A stretch of DNA of 64,000 bases from Chlorokybus atmophyticus (GCA_009103225.1 RHPI01002656.1:61565-125564); one strand, 5' to 3'. Positions 39,523-53,800 are shown, numbered from the stretch's first letter. The notes: generated by a model not told the origin, from the sequence alone. A program made the numbers and translations.

Positions 39523-42500
39523 CAACGGCGACAGGACATCACAGGCAAGGCTTTGATGCTGCCAGGAACACCTCATGTTGCAATGTGTGCTCTGGCCTTG
39601 TGAGCTAATGAAGGCTGTAGTGTATGACTCACCCTTGCAATACAATGACCAGGTCAGAGGACCATTACTCCAAGTGTACGACCCCTTGTGCAGTTTTCAG
39701 AATGAAACTGAGTCTGCACCACTAACAGCGATGCGGCGAACAGCATCACCAGCTGTCATAACAGACCCAAGGTTGGTCTTGCATTTCTGCGTGTCCTGCA
39801 AGCATGTCACAGGTACAGCATCTGCTGGCATGGACAAACATTAGACTGCATGATATTGCAGGGGTGCTCCATTCATGGTGGCGCTCAAAGTGTTGGACTT
39901 TGATGTTGGCTGCTTTGGTACGTGTCCAGCAGTTGCCAGGACGACTTTTACATGCAGTGTGCTGCAAAGCATTCAGGACGTGCTATACCGCATGGTTACT
40001 CAATGTGCCATAGCAGTATGCATTTGCTTACGTATGGTAAACCGTTCTTTATGGCAGAGAGAGTTCATGGTACAGCTGCATTGTGGAACATACATCGCCG
40101 CCACAAGCTCTCTGAAGATGTACAGTTTGGAGTTGCACCTCAGGATTATAAGGTATGCTATAGGTTGCTATAGGTTGTGTTTGGTAAGTATAAGGATGCA
40201 TTTCTGTTCCTGCTTCAAGAAAGCTGTGCTGCAGTGCACAAGTGCACAACCGTGTAGGACTTACTCAGTTCGCCTTGCGCAACAGGACGGGAAGCCTCCC
40301 ATCATTCCATTGCGGTGCATTTTTGCGCTAGCCGAAGAAGAGATGGTAGCTTCGACTGTCATCCTGCTGCAGCTCAGTCGCAGTGCCACTGGAAAAACGC
40401 ACGGCATCAAGACCAGCCAGTACACAAAGCCTAATCGGCCATCGGTGGGTGGCGCTTTGCTTGTCTGCAACCTGCCCCCTTCATAGCGCACGGCCCAAAC
40501 AGTATGGAGTCTTCAGTAAGAAGGTTGCTGCTTATTCTTGAGCGCACTATGCAGGATCGTGAACGACAAAAACTTCAAGCCACCATGCAAGACTGGTCCA
40601 AGAAGATGCCAGCTACTGAACAGTTTGCGTGGGCGTTGGTCGAGCTGTTTGCTGCAGATGGGTCTTCTCCGTTCAGAGAAGGCCAGAGCCTGGTTGTTGA
40701 CATCAACCCGCTGCACTGTCAAAAGGAGAGTTACTCTGAGACATCTCTGTTGGACTACATCAATGTAAGTGCTCTTTTCTGGGACTTGTGGGCCATGACA
40801 ATGCCAGTGTTTGCGTGTCATGTATTCGTCTTGCGTGTCATGTATTGGTGGTGTGTGTGACAGGATCCTCGCAGAAAGATTCATAAGCCCATTCGTGCCA
40901 AGTGCCAAGTGCACATACAAAGGCTGCCAGGCACGACCGTGAACCCGTTTGCCGCGGTTAGCGACATTGGTCTGGACCAAACCTTTGGTGCTCCAGCGAT
41001 TGCTGTCGGAAATGGTGTGGTTGCCCAGCCTTCACCAGGAGCTGCGATGTCGCCACTGGTTCATGACGGCATTGTCTCTGAGCGCATCACAGCCATTACA
41101 TCACCACCTGTTGCCAGTGGCGTTGTCACAAAGGTGAGTCATGACTGCTGGGCTGCATGTGCTCTGAGCTCTCACTTTGCGACGTACACATGGTCAAGTT
41201 TTGGTGCTGCACCACGCAGGTGCAATTTTGAACGTGTCTTCACACGTGCGATACAGGAATGGGCTTGGCCAGTTGCATGATGTATCGAGTTCACTCCATC
41301 TGCTAACTACTTTATAATGCTGTGTAGGCTCCCTCAATACCTCAAGCAGTCAACTTCCGCTTGCTACTACAGCCCATCCCGCATGCACGCCTATACAACC
41401 TGCTGTACATATACCCGCGAACCTTCACGGCCAAGAAGCCATGCAATGTATTTGTTCGCATAGAGCTTCGCGACGGCCCTGGTGGTCAGCCGCTTCCCGC
41501 GTTCGTGACTCCAACCGGCTTGCAAACTCAAGCCAACACTCAGCTGAACTGGGCTAGTCGGTTAGCCCTCTTTCATGACGAGATGAAGCTACAGCTCCCA
41601 CCCATCCTCACACCCCACCATCACTTGCTGTTCACCTTCCTTCACGTTGAACCGCCTGCGACCGGCTTCTTCGCATCCAAAGGGAAGAACGACACGTGTG
41701 AAGTAGGCGTCCTTGGCTTTGCTGCATTTCCTGTAAGTTGCTTGTCTTGTCAGTCAACTACCTCTTGACCTACCTTGTACTATTGCAGAATGCATCTTGA
41801 TCAGTACTGCACGCAGTTGTTGGAAGAGGTTGGTGAGATCTCCAGATTGAGGTTCACTAAGGTGGATGAGCTGCACAACTTGCCGGTCACAGGCCGCGCG
41901 CCATACCGGTCACTGCCTGCTGCTGATAAGTCCTTGTTCCTGGAGGATCAAAGCTACTTCTCAGTGCGGATGCGCGTGGTGTCCTCACTCAATTCATGTG
42001 ATGAAGCTTTGTCGGCAGTGTTTGAGCTGTACTCTCGCTATGAAATGGTATGGGTCTTGTGCTCTATGTTGCATTGTTGACCAGCACTGTAGTTTGTGCC
42101 ACTGCTAACAGTCATTGTGCAACCCACACTGTCAGGCCAACGGGATGAAGAGCGACGAAAGCAGCTTTGAGCGCGCTATTCGCAACTTGACAAACTGCCC
42201 AGATGCAATTCTCGTTCAGTACTTGCATCCACTGCTCAGCATGCTGCTTCGGGTTGTAGCGACGGGTCAGGGTTCGCTACGTGCAGCGGCTTTCGGTTCA
42301 ATGCTGAATGTTTGCCAGCGTTTACAGAAAGACGAGCCGGTGAGCTGCTGACTCTCTATTTGCAATGGGGCCATGTCCACACCTGTCACTGTCAACAAGT
42401 ATATGAACATGTTGGTGGTGATGTGCGCAATGCTGTGACAGCAAACATGCAAGTGCAAGTCTGAGTAGTTATTCACACTTGTGCTACGATGGTCCTTTTT

Positions 42501-45500
42501 CAAATATCAAGTTCTGACTGCCGTGTGCAGGTTCTCAACTACCACTTGCAAAGGCATCTGGATTGCTTGGGTAGCACTGAGCCAGCCGGGTCACTCCCTG
42601 CATACCCTGGCTTGAGCGAGGGCTGGAAGTACTTGCTGCGCAACAAAATGGCCGCCAGCGCCGTTCCCCACACCATCTCTGGCATGCTGTTGGCCCTGCT
42701 GTCCAAGTCCATTTGGCTTCAACTGCAGGCCGAGACACACGGCGAGGAGCACGACAACTCGGTTGTCATGCTGAACGACAGCGTCCTGCAGGACCTCAAG
42801 GAAGTGTTCAATGCCATCATGACCCAAGTAAGTCTCTGCATGCAGCTGCCGACACTTGTAGCTTGGTGTCAAACAGGTTGAGGCGTATGCCACTGGCGTC
42901 TAAGTGTTGTGTACTAGGTACTTGAGATGGCAAGCATGGGGAATGCCAATGATGCTCAGCAGCTCAACATCTCCGCTTCGCTCTTCCTGGTGGACATGCT
43001 GGCTACAACTGAGCCGGACCAGGCTTTGCAACTGGTCGACTTATACTTCAACAAGCTCACACCAAGCATGTCGGGATTGGCACCAGCTCTCCAGGACTTG
43101 CGGTTGCATTGCCTCAAGTCCCTGGTTGGCATGGACGACTATGTGACTTTCATCACGCAATACGATAAGCAGAGTCTGCTAGTTGATATTCTTCTTCGGG
43201 AAGTGCTGCACGCTCTCTCCAATCCTGTTCGCGAGATGCAAACCAAGGTGATTATACACTCTCACTGTAATGCTGCGTATTGTGTAGTTCGTGTTCATGC
43301 AGTTGTGGGATCAGCACCCATTAACCTTGACGTCTGGTTGTTGCAGGCTGTCCGGTTGCTGGCACATTCTGTGACCAAGTGTGAGTACGACTCCCGGCAC
43401 CAATGGAACGAGCACCGTGCATTGATGGCGGCCATTTACTTCCCACTCATCAACTTGGTGTCTGACAATATTTCGATCGTCGAGAACCTCCCACCGCAGG
43501 TATGCACGAATACTCCATCTGCGCGCTTGACTGCAGCCTTGTAGATATGGCAGACCGCACGTTGCTGGACAGTGACTGAATAACATGTGGGTTGCTTGTT
43601 TTGCAGGAAAGGAGAGAAATTTTGGTCAGTGCTGCTTTTGTCATGCGCCACGCTCGTGAGGAGGCACTCAGGGACTGTTGGGCGAAGTCTGATGACCAAG
43701 CGCTTGGCTTCTTGTCGATGTTGCTCGCTGGCTTGAAGTCCTTTGAGGTGGCAGACCAGGCTGTGGAGGTATGATATCATCGGTAGCTCCCGCGCGCATG
43801 CACGGTATGTACATCAGTTGCAACGACCGGTTTCTGCTGCACAGACCCCAGGTGCAGCAAAGCCCAGGATTGAGGGCAACCTGTCGCCAGGCGTGTATGA
43901 CATGATTGCACAGAATAAGACGCGCTCTTCAGTCGATAGGCTGTCGGTGGAAAGCGTGGACATGAGCTCTCCAACTCCCAGCTCAGCGAAATCCAGCTCT
44001 TCACAAATACTGCGATTTAAGCGGCGGCCGGCACCAGCAGCAGTAAGTGGCGATGTACAGCAGTCATACTGTACTTTCTGCAGCTGTTGTTGAGTGTGTG
44101 TGGCATGCTGTGCAGAAAATGTGGGAGGGCAACCTGAGCACTGCAATCAGCCTCACCATGCTTGACGCATTTGTGGTATTCCTGGATACCTCAACAGCAA
44201 CAGAACCCACCGCCAGCGTGCTGGACAGGTAATGGCTGCAAGTTCAAACACACATTTGCCTGTTGCGGCAACACCATGGTTTGTGTGTTGATTGATTCAA
44301 TGCTTACGGCATACAATGTAATGTTGCGCGCCCGCCTGTACGGGTGCAGCCACGGGAACACTTGGTTATTGGTAACGCGCAATATCCTGTCCTCAACGGC
44401 AGATTTTTCGTGTTACTGTTCTTTTGCTTGCGTGCCCCCACANNNNNNNNNNNNNNNNNNNNNNNNNNNNNNNNNNNNNNNNNNNNNNNNNNNNNNNNNN
44501 NNNNNNNNNNNNNNNNNNNNNNNNNNNNNNNNNNNNNNNNNNNNNNNNNNNNNNNNNNNNNNNNNNNNNNNNNNNNNNNNNNNNNNNNNNNNNNNNNNNN
44601 NNNNNNNNNNNNNNNNNNNNNNNNNNNNNNNNNNNNNNNNNNNNNNNNNNNNNNNNNNNNNNNNNNNNNNNNNNNNNNNNNNNNNNNNNNNNNNNNNNNN
44701 NNNNNNNNNNNNNNNNNNNNNNNNNNNNNNNNNNNNNNNNNNNNNNNNNNNNNNNNNNNNNNNNNNNNNNNNNNNNNNNNNNNNNNNNNNNNNNNNNNNN
44801 NNNNNNNNNNNNNNNNNNNNNNNNNNNNNNNNNNNNNNNNNNNNNNNNNNNNNNNNNNNNNNNNNNNNNNNNNNNNNNNNNNNNNNNNNNNNNNNNNNNN
44901 NNNNNNNNNNNNNNNNNNNNNNNNNNNNNNNNNNNNNNNNNNNNNNNNNNNNNNNNNNNNNNNNNNNNNNNNNNNNNNNNNNNNNNNNNNNNNNCCCTCT
45001 CGAGCTGACTTGTTTATGCGTGCAGGTGCTGCGACCTGTTGCTGGAGTTCATGCATTTGCGCCAGTCGGCAGAGGCGTGGCTGCGCTTCGTTGATGCATT
45101 TGATCTCTTCTTGTGCAAGCACCCGTCCTTCCTGATGCCAGGCAAAGATGAAGGCTTCCTGTTGGAGGCAGCCATCGCACTGTTCCGCACCGGATCTTTT
45201 GCATCGCCCGAGCTGCGCAGCAGTGGCGTGACCGGCCTTCGGCTCCTGTTGAAAGTAAGTTGAAAGCTGCTCATGCTTGGTTTTCATCAGCTGCAACAGT
45301 AAGCTAACCCACTTGGATGCACAACCGTTTTGCAAACCTTCACTGACTGGTGTTTGTTACAGCATTCTGTTGCTGCTTTTGGCAACACTGTTCGCCTAAG
45401 GACGATTCTGAGTATAGCGCTGTCGCGGTTGCCAAGCGTGGTGCCCTTTATTGAGCCGACAGGCTCCGGCATGCAACAAACGCCAGCTGTGCGCAACCTT

Positions 45501-46921
45501 TGGCAGTCCATCAACGAATTTGCTGATCCCAAGTCCAACGATGACAAGGCATTGTACAGCACTCAGGTACACACCGCGGGGTCATAGTGTCTGCTTGCGT
45601 CAGTTGCAGTTGCCTTTGCTTGGGATGTATATTGCAGACTTACGGTTTGATACAATAACATCAGGTGCGGTCAATGGCGACGACGCTGCAGAATGTTGTT
45701 ACTTGCCAAGCAACCTATGAGTTGGAGGCGCAAAGCGGTCAAGCATCGACCCAGGGCTTTGCGGATGGTCATGCCTTGGCCGATGCATACTTTGAGCTAG
45801 CCACAGCATTGGCGCATGTTCCAGATCTGCACTCAGAATGGCTGCGCAAGCTTTCCCGATTGCACCGCGATCAGGAGCGCTGGGCTGAATCAGCGGTATG
45901 CTGTCGTATTGTGTTAGCATTGATATGCGGATGTTGTTGTGTTGGGGGTACACATGTTTCAGTCGCACTGATCGCTCGTTGCATGCAGATGTGTTCGATG
46001 GCCATGTTCATGGCTACACACGTGTGGACAGAAGGCAAGGTGCTGGCGGAGGAGGGCACTGCGTGGGCTGGGGACAGCCTTGCAACCATCATGCGCATAA
46101 GCGCGGCGCGCAACCCCTCCATTGCACCATTGCCCAAGGAGAGTCAAGGCCTGCAGAGCAACTCCGCCACGTACGCGGCGGGTCTACGCAGTCTGCACAT
46201 GGCCGCCTCTCTATTTCTCAAAGCCGAGCTGTTCGCGCCAGCTTTGAGCCTATTTAAAGTGCTGCTGCCGGTGTATGAATACAGGAGGTCACTGCCTCAC
46301 CTCATTGACTGCCACGATGGTTGCAAACAGGTAAGACAGCAGCTGCTGGAGATTTCCCAGCCTGTGTTAATGTAGGTTGCTTCATACACCACGTTGCCGT
46401 AGGTTTATGAAGCCATGCAGCAAGAAGAGGAGCATAGCGGTCCTCACCCAATGGCGGCCTTTTACCGAGTGGCATTCTATGGCGCCTGTCTAGGCGCATT
46501 GAATGGCCAGCAGTACGTGTACCGCGAACCTCACCACGTCACGCATCGCGACTTCGTGGAGTGGATGCAGATGGTGTTTGAAGCCAAGCTCGGTCAGAAT
46601 AAGCTTGGCATCATCACCTCGGGGCATGACGTGGTGGTGGACGAGCTCATGCCTACTGTCGGCTACATTCAAGTGACTCCAGTCACGCCGCTGCCAGCCG
46701 AACACTCGCTGCATACGGCGCTGGTGCCTGACGTGGACACTGGATTGTGCGAGTTTGCTTATGAAACGCAGTTTTCAACAGCCGGAAGTCGTGATCTATG
46801 GAGCAAGCGAACAGTTCTGAGAACAGAAAGCAGCTTCCCCAGTGCCAAGGCAAGGTTGCGCGTCGTGGACACCCAGCATACTGTTCTGCCCAGTGAGATG
46901 CCACGCATGGTGTCGCGGTAA
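39050..46921 (+). CDS. SPK1: DOCK-family Rho guanine-nucleotide exchange factor, SPIKE1-like
   Basis: SPIKE1 activates ROP/Rac GTPases and steers actin and membrane traffic. 23 exons join in phase to 4,998 nt, 1,665 residues: 39050-39193, 39301-39461, 39522-39599, 39658-39771, 39862-39917, 39977-40152, 40286-40444, 40555-40764, 40864-41133, 41328-41732, 41805-42047, 42136-42339, 42531-42827, 42918-43247, 43347-43499, 43607-43768, 43845-44042, 44116-44228, 45026-45254, 45363-45566, 45665-45895, 45989-46330 and 46403-46921. Landmarks: KIHKPIRAK; DHR1/C2 with LLYIYPRTF and LTPHHHLLFTFLHVEP (residues 457-650); the armadillo-like middle; DHR2 with ALAHVPDLHSEWLRKLSRLH, FYRVAFYGACLG, YVYREPHHVTHRDF and WSKRTVLRTESSFPSAK. 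Exons 4, 6 and 11 use less certain acceptors. The TAA stop comes about 150 residues before the usual family end, removing the final DHR2 lobe. Confidence 0.92.
44443..44994. other. Assembly gap (552 N) inside a SPIKE1 intron
   Basis: The exon ending at 44228 (phase 2) and the exon starting at 45026 (needing phase 2) join directly to a protein stretch collinear with plant SPIKE1. The gap therefore lies wholly in one intron, and no coding sequence appears to be missing. Confidence 0.9.
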
Positions 46922-47857
46922 CGATTGGGTGGCAGTACCAGTTGCCTGCTGTGCGTTGTGAAGTCCTCGTGCGTCCTTTAGCATTTGCGACAGGTGGCTG
47001 TGATTGATAGATGAGGTACACACTGTTGGAGCTTTGCATTCAGCAATTATGCAAGGCACCGGCCTTTTTGCAAGCACTAGTGTACGTTGCTGTAGTTATT
47101 AGTAGTAGTTATTAGTGGTTCGCATCTAGTAGCTGTGCACCTCCAGCTTCGCATCTGATTATCTTTAGCAAGTGTAGGTAACTGTTGTAATCTAGAGGGT
47201 GGGGATGATGTTATGTATGGTATACTGTGTGACTGCGTGAGCGTCTTGACAAGCACATTGTTCGCTAAGTGCAGTTTGCAGGGCTATTACCAGCGACCTC
47301 AGACCACCGTTGTACATGTGTGCTTGGTAGACTTGGAAAGCACTTCTAATGCAACAGACTGATAATGATAGCCTCGAGTGCACGCCAACACACATCTCTC
47401 TCTCTCTCTCTCTCTCTGGTGTTGAGTGCTAATTGGTGGGAACGCATGTGCGCTCCGTCCTGAGCAATTTTGTACAACAACACCCGCAAAAGTCAGCACA
47501 ACCTAGTATACAACATCTGCGTAACATTACAACAAGCATGTATGCGATGGTCCAATGGTTTGTAGACCCCAATGAGTATGTGCGAAGGCCAACGGCAGAG
47601 AGCTGAATAAAGTACAGAACCTCAGCACGCATAGAGTTGCCTGCTTATGCAGCAAGCATGCTATCCGCACACATGCACTAAAGCACATAGTTTCAAGCAG
47701 CTGCACAGCCTAACTACACAGCGCATCACGCACTGCATTTGCGAAATACCTACCAAGTAAACAAGTTCTTCTGTGTCCAAAAGAACACTAACCAAAGTCA
47801 ACTGTTTTACAACACAGCAGCAGACCCCAGGACCCCACCCCTGCACGCAGCAGCATG
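46922..47857. other. Convergent intergenic region between SPIKE1 and the HECT ligase
   Basis: I looked here for the missing last lobe of the SPIKE1 DHR2 domain and found no matching exon. A (CT)n tract lies at 47395-47417 and a TAGTAGTTATTAG run near 47094-47116. No RNA gene is recognised. Confidence 0.6.
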
Positions 47858-50800
47858 TCACCCGAAACCAAACCCTTCACTCGCTTCGTGTATCGCCAAC
47901 AGCAAGCGCTCACGCAACTGGGCTGCATTCGCGTACTCTGGCAGATCCAGTTGGTTGAAGCTGCGGCGCAAGCAACAATCAACTTTGACAGCATAGCAGA
48001 CTGGAGAGCAGCAAAAATAACCTTGACCCATAGAAACAAACATGAGACGACCGTGAAGGCAGCCTTGGTCAACTCACCAGGTATGAGCAGACGGCAGGCG
48101 CTCTGGTGCCCCGTAAGCTCTGTGAATCTGGAACTTTTGAGGACCTGATATGCCTTGCAAGGATTTGAAGCCATCAAGCGGCACCTGTGCACATGCGCTA
48201 GTCAACACTCCAGTAGCCAATCACTGAACTTGACACGCCAATACAGCGAGCGGAACTTTTCTAAGTTGCTGCCTGTACCTTGGATGTGCCCGTCACAAAC
48301 TGCAGCAGGCTTGCCAAGTCTTCCTTGCTGAAGGAGCAGACTATTTCCCAGAACCACTGCCCATATAGCTCCCCGTCATTTGGTGTTCGTCATGTTGACA
48401 TGCACTGTGAGACAATTCTCTGCGCAACGAGTTACCTGAATGCTTGGTGACGCGTTGCTGTAGCCAGTGTACTCAGTGTTGCCGCGAAGGTCATCAACTG
48501 CGAACACAGCAGGTTGATTGCACGTATTCTACCACATTGCAAGGCAGCTGTTAAGATAGATATCGTGTAGACAAGGTACCATCAATCTCCGGTAGGCCGC
48601 TGATAAGCAGCTCCAGCTCACGATCGTTGAATATCGAAATCAAATCCCTGGGTACAAGCTCGTTGAAGCCGTCCAGGAAAGCAGCTGCAAGCAAATAGCA
48701 ATGTGAATGTCCATTCCGTTGTGTGTGTCATTCAGAACTGACAAGTACTCCCCCAAGCTTGCAGCACTGCTACTTGTGCAAAATCAGTGCAATACCTATC
48801 TGAGGCTTGATTGCATTTGTCATGCGGTGCTCTGTTATCAGGTTCACGTATTCCCGCTTGTTTTCATCAGTAACCGCAATGTTTCTACCGTTGGGTATCA
48901 AGTCCACCACCTGACTGGTACCAAACAGGATCTTCTCCTGTTCATCAGCTTCAGCGCTGAAAGTCAGTTCCAGCACGTTGCTAATGTCGTTTTCCAACAT
49001 CCACTTCAGGTTCTTGTAGTACTCTGGGTCGTTGGCCTCGATGTCATGGTACGTCACGGGGACACCAAGCATGTGCTTGTAGAATGAACGCGTGAAGTAC
49101 GCATCCAGAAGTTGTCCATCATAAAGCGCTTTGGCCACAACCCTGCCGATGAACTTAAAATAGGACAGGTGCTCCAGCACTCCCTGATAGTGAGAGTTGG
49201 GATTGGGCTGGAAAGTGGCGTTGTTGACGCTAACGAACAACGCGTTATTGACGTTGAAGATTGCGCGTGATAGGATCAGGTACCACTCCCTTGTCAAACC
49301 GCCGGCATCTATGCCCTCTTCACCTTGGAACTGAACCGTCAAACGGCCCCGCAGCTCGTCCGCGCTGCGCATACGAAGCTGGTGGTAGGAGTCCTCCAGG
49401 ACATGGGACCTTCTAACACATATGCGCAGCGAGCCGTAGTGCCTATCGTCATGTTGCTGTTTGACTCGTGAGCGGAAGTATGTCCGCTTATTATCAAAGT
49501 CCACAAGCTTGGCGGCCTTAAGCAGCAATGATAGCGAGCCCTGTCCAAAAAAAGTACAACAGCGTCAGTGAGCATGACATCCCATGTGACGAGCAGCTGG
49601 ATGCAAATCACACACACTACGAGCTTGCTGAAAACAACTAGGCAAAGACTGTCCTAAGACTAGGGCACACCTCTAGCAGCGCAGGGCTTTGACGAATAAA
49701 GGCGTTTAGCAATCGTCGATGCCGCTCTGCAAACCGCACAAAAGAGGACACGCCTTGGTCCTCATCAGACTCTGCTCTTCCAGCAGTGCTTGGTGCTGCT
49801 GCTTCAAAACCGGTGTCGCTGCTGGACTCAGACATAGCGGAAATGTCGGATGCTGTCCTGTCGTGCAGCTTGCGCTTCCGAACGAGTGAAGTCACCGTTT
49901 TGCTCGTGACAGGTGACCACAACCCTTTGTCCTTGAGCTTGCGTATGCACTGCAAGACAACATCCAGGTTGTAACTTGATGGCAGGCAACACGCGGCGCA
50001 AGGCTAGCAGTGCAGACCTCTTACCTCGTTCAACACGAAGAAGGCTTCGACCATGGGCAACACTTGAGCTGTGCCCGGCGGAAGAGGTGGGAAGACTGCT
50101 GCCGCAATGCGCGACGCGCTGGAGCTCGATGAACTCGGTCCAGAGCCCTGCGGCACAGTAACCAAGTTCAGCTGACTGCAGTGTGCTTGCGATGCATACT
50201 TGTGCTATTGAAACAGGAGAAAGCAATAAAACACCTGAGAAAGGCGTGTCTCGATCGCACCGACGCAAGCACTCAAGCCCTCCCATACAGGCTCCATGGC
50301 TGCAGCCAATTGCGGCATGACATCTGTTTCTGGAACAACAAGGTCCTGCTGAACATCCATGGCTGTTTCAGCTGCCGGCGGATCGTCCTGTGCCTTTGGC
50401 GCCACGTAAGCATCAAGCGCCATGTCAATAAGGCTGCCAATGGCTTGTAGCACGCGCAAGACGGTGGCACCAACTGATACAGCCGCTGGTGCAGGTACAA
50501 GTCCCGTGGCACCGGAAGCTGCAAGCATTGACAATTCCTCCATTGCTGGGCCAGTTAATCTCCGGATGGCATCTGTCAGCTCAGAGATGAACAACCGGCG
50601 ATGTTGCAAGATGGCAGCCAGCAACTTCAGCACTGCCGCTACGCGAGTACAGGCGAGCTCTGTGAGTCTGCACACACGAGAATGCGAATTAAACCGCATT
50701 GTGACCACAATGCACCATGGTTTATGCACACGCCATAGCTGCACACATACCCGTCTTGGGCAAGAAGGTTGGGAAGCTCGCGCAAATAGCTATCTGGCAG

Positions 50801-53800
50801 TGCTTGCACGAGCAAGAGAGCCTGGTCATCTTGAGGCTTAGCATCAGTGCTGGTTGTTGCCGCAGCCTGAGACGGTGCGGCAGCAGTCTGATCAGCAGGC
50901 TCTGCAGCTGGCCTTCCTGCTGCCTCAGACTGTGGTTCCTCAGCTTTGGCAGGCTCTTGAACAGGTTTGACTGTGAGTCCCTCAACGGCCCGCAGCACCA
51001 CCTCCAAGAGCTGCATGACTTGCTCCAAGTGGGCGCTGCTGCGAGAATAGCGCGGTTGCAGGAGAAGCTGCAGTATCAGTGTGATGGGAGCTTCACCCTG
51101 CTCCCCGACTTTTCCTTTTCCCTTGCTCTCTGGCGCGAGTTGGAGGGCCTGAGGCTGCAAGAACAGCCGTGCAAACCGTGGGTGATGCCGTGCAAGGTAA
51201 GTAGTCATCTCAAGCACGCGCCGGGACACCAAGGGTGGGACACCTGCAAAACGTTCCACTTGGTTGATTATCGTGCTGGCCTCTGCATTGAGGTTCAATT
51301 GCTGGAATTCTTACCATCGTCAGCTTGTGATGCTGTCACCACTGTGTGTGTTTGGCACCCAAACAGCGGCTGCTCTGTAGTGGAGCCTGCAGAAGCTGCC
51401 CCTTGCATATCTTGCGCTGTGAGGCCAGCAACTTGCAAGTCTGGCCTCAGCATAGCCAACAGCAGCTCCAGGATCTTCACGCGAGTTGAGCTGTGTGGGC
51501 ACAAGCTCAACAACACTCGATGTAGAAGCCCCTTCTGCAATGGCTGAGGCGCACAACATGAGCAAGAAGTAAGATTCGGCTGCACACAGCAAGACTTGAC
51601 ACACAATCACTTGTGACCCCGGCACTTCACTTGTTACCTGCACAAGCCTAAGTAAGCGAATCAACGCGTAAAGTGCAGCTGTGTCCACGAGCGCATCGCC
51701 TTCCACGTCCTTTGCCAACTTCTTTGCACTAGAACTGGGCAGCAGCAGCCCTCGGCTTCCTGCCGGTGGATGCTCATGGTTGCCTGCATGTAAGCCAGTA
51801 AGCAATGTCACCCAAAGTGCTGACGGTTCCCATAGGCAGGGCACCTACCAGTCGCCAAAGCATGTCCCCTTTGCATAGAGAATGGCCTTGCCGATGAATT
51901 GGAAAAGTTATGCAATGCTCGCTCACGCAGCAGTTGAGCTTCAGCCAGCAGCGGCGGAGGGAGGGATGCCAACACAGCCTCATCCGAGGTCAGAAGCACC
52001 TGACGTGTCACCAACACACGCATCTCTCAGCAGTCAATAGCTCAAAACATACCTGTGCACGACCTGTGCAGCACAGCAGAATTACCTCTTCGCGCAGCTC
52101 TGCGGGAAATGTAGCTATGATAGAAGCGCTGTCCATGTCCGATGGATGTCCCATGCTTCTCGAAATAGCTGCTAAAGCACGTTGCTGCTGCAGCACTTCT
52201 GCGCGGATGTCATGGGGCAACGCTGCCAGAAACTCTGGATCCAGTTCCATTCCAACACCAGCATCTCCAGCAGGTTCAGGTGGAGACCTGGCAGGCAAGT
52301 TCCGAGATGCGAGAAGCTCCTCTCTTAGTTCTAGCGGAAGTGCCTCCAAGAAAGCAGGATCAATATCTGGCGCCGTTATTAGCTCGCCTTGCCGCTCACT
52401 AGGCCTTTCAGCATTGTGAGCAGGAGCAACACCTGGATCCCTCTGCTCATCTGCGTCACGCATGACATCATCTGTGTCCTGAGCTGAGCTTGGCCCCCTA
52501 TGAGAGGGGACGGGAATGGGGCCAGGCCCAGATGTCCGATTCACAGGCAACCTGGGCGCTATAGCATGGCTGGGCACTCGTTCCGCCTGGCGGTCACCAT
52601 CATCATCCCCATCGCGACTGCCGATTTCGACTTCAAGACTGCGCAAGGATTGCGCGTCCCCAACCGTTGTGGCTGTCGCACCGCTGCCACCGCTGACTCG
52701 GTCGCTGCCTATGTCACGGTCCTCTCGATCATGCATATCAATGTCAGCTGGACCCTGCCGAGCACCTGCAGTGCCGCTGGTGGTTGTAATCTGATCACCA
52801 ATCGGTGCATCAAGGCCTGCCATGCCAGGCTCCAGATTGTTGGCAGCGGCAGTTGTTGGGGCTGATGCTGCCATCAAGGATGGTTCCTCCGTGTGCTCAG
52901 CTGCCCCTGCAGTGACAGCTTCGCTTGTAGGCTGCTCCGCAGCTGCATGAGCATTGCTTGGCTCCTGCTCCGAAGCAATGCGGGCTTGAAGAGCAGACAC
53001 CATTGTTGTCTCAAGAACGCCGGCCAAGCTTGCATGTCCAGCAGCATGAGGTTGACCATCGTCCGTCCAGTTTAGCATCCTGACATCCGGTGCCCCTCCA
53101 CGCTGGATGTAGGATGGGTCAATTGCCAGGTCGAGCAGCGCCAATGGCTCAGATGGCGGACGTGATCCAGAATACACCCAGCCTTGACGCCCCGGTGGAA
53201 CCTCCATCCAGAAACCGCCACCCCAAGGTTCGTAGGCATGACGATCAGCGCCGGCAATGTCCAACAACTCCGTGATACCCAGCGCGTTGTCAATAGAAGC
53301 ACTGACTGTACTGACTCCAGCCCCCAATGATGCGGTACCAAAACTGCCAGTTGGACTGCTGGAGGCAGCACTGCCTGGCATCATCGGTGGTCTTGTCAGC
53401 AGAGGATGACTCAGGGACACCGGCCGTTCCGTACGTGTGCGATCTGGAACCATCCTGTACGAAGGTGCTCTTCTTCTGTCAGTAGCTGCTGCTCTGCGAT
53501 AGCCGCTCAGAATGTTGTTCATCAATCCCACATTGAACTGCTGGGCATGACCAGGATGACCAGCCCAGTGTGTCCCCAGCACGGCATGAGGAGCATCATG
53601 CCCACCATCACGTTGCCAGTGCACTTCAATAACGCGGTGACTGTGCCAAGCATCATCGTCATCATCACCAAACTCATCATCAACTTGGCCGCCATCAAAG
53701 TCAGGTCCATATATGACATCATCCCCATCTTCTTCTGCATCGTCCTCAATGTCATCCATATCTTCTTCCTCGTCGTCTTCATCGTGTTCCTCATCTTCTT

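Noticed and set aside
44162-45335. Long frames crossing the N gap
   Set aside because: The N run cannot be translated; the SPIKE1 exons on each side join directly in phase, so the gap is intronic.
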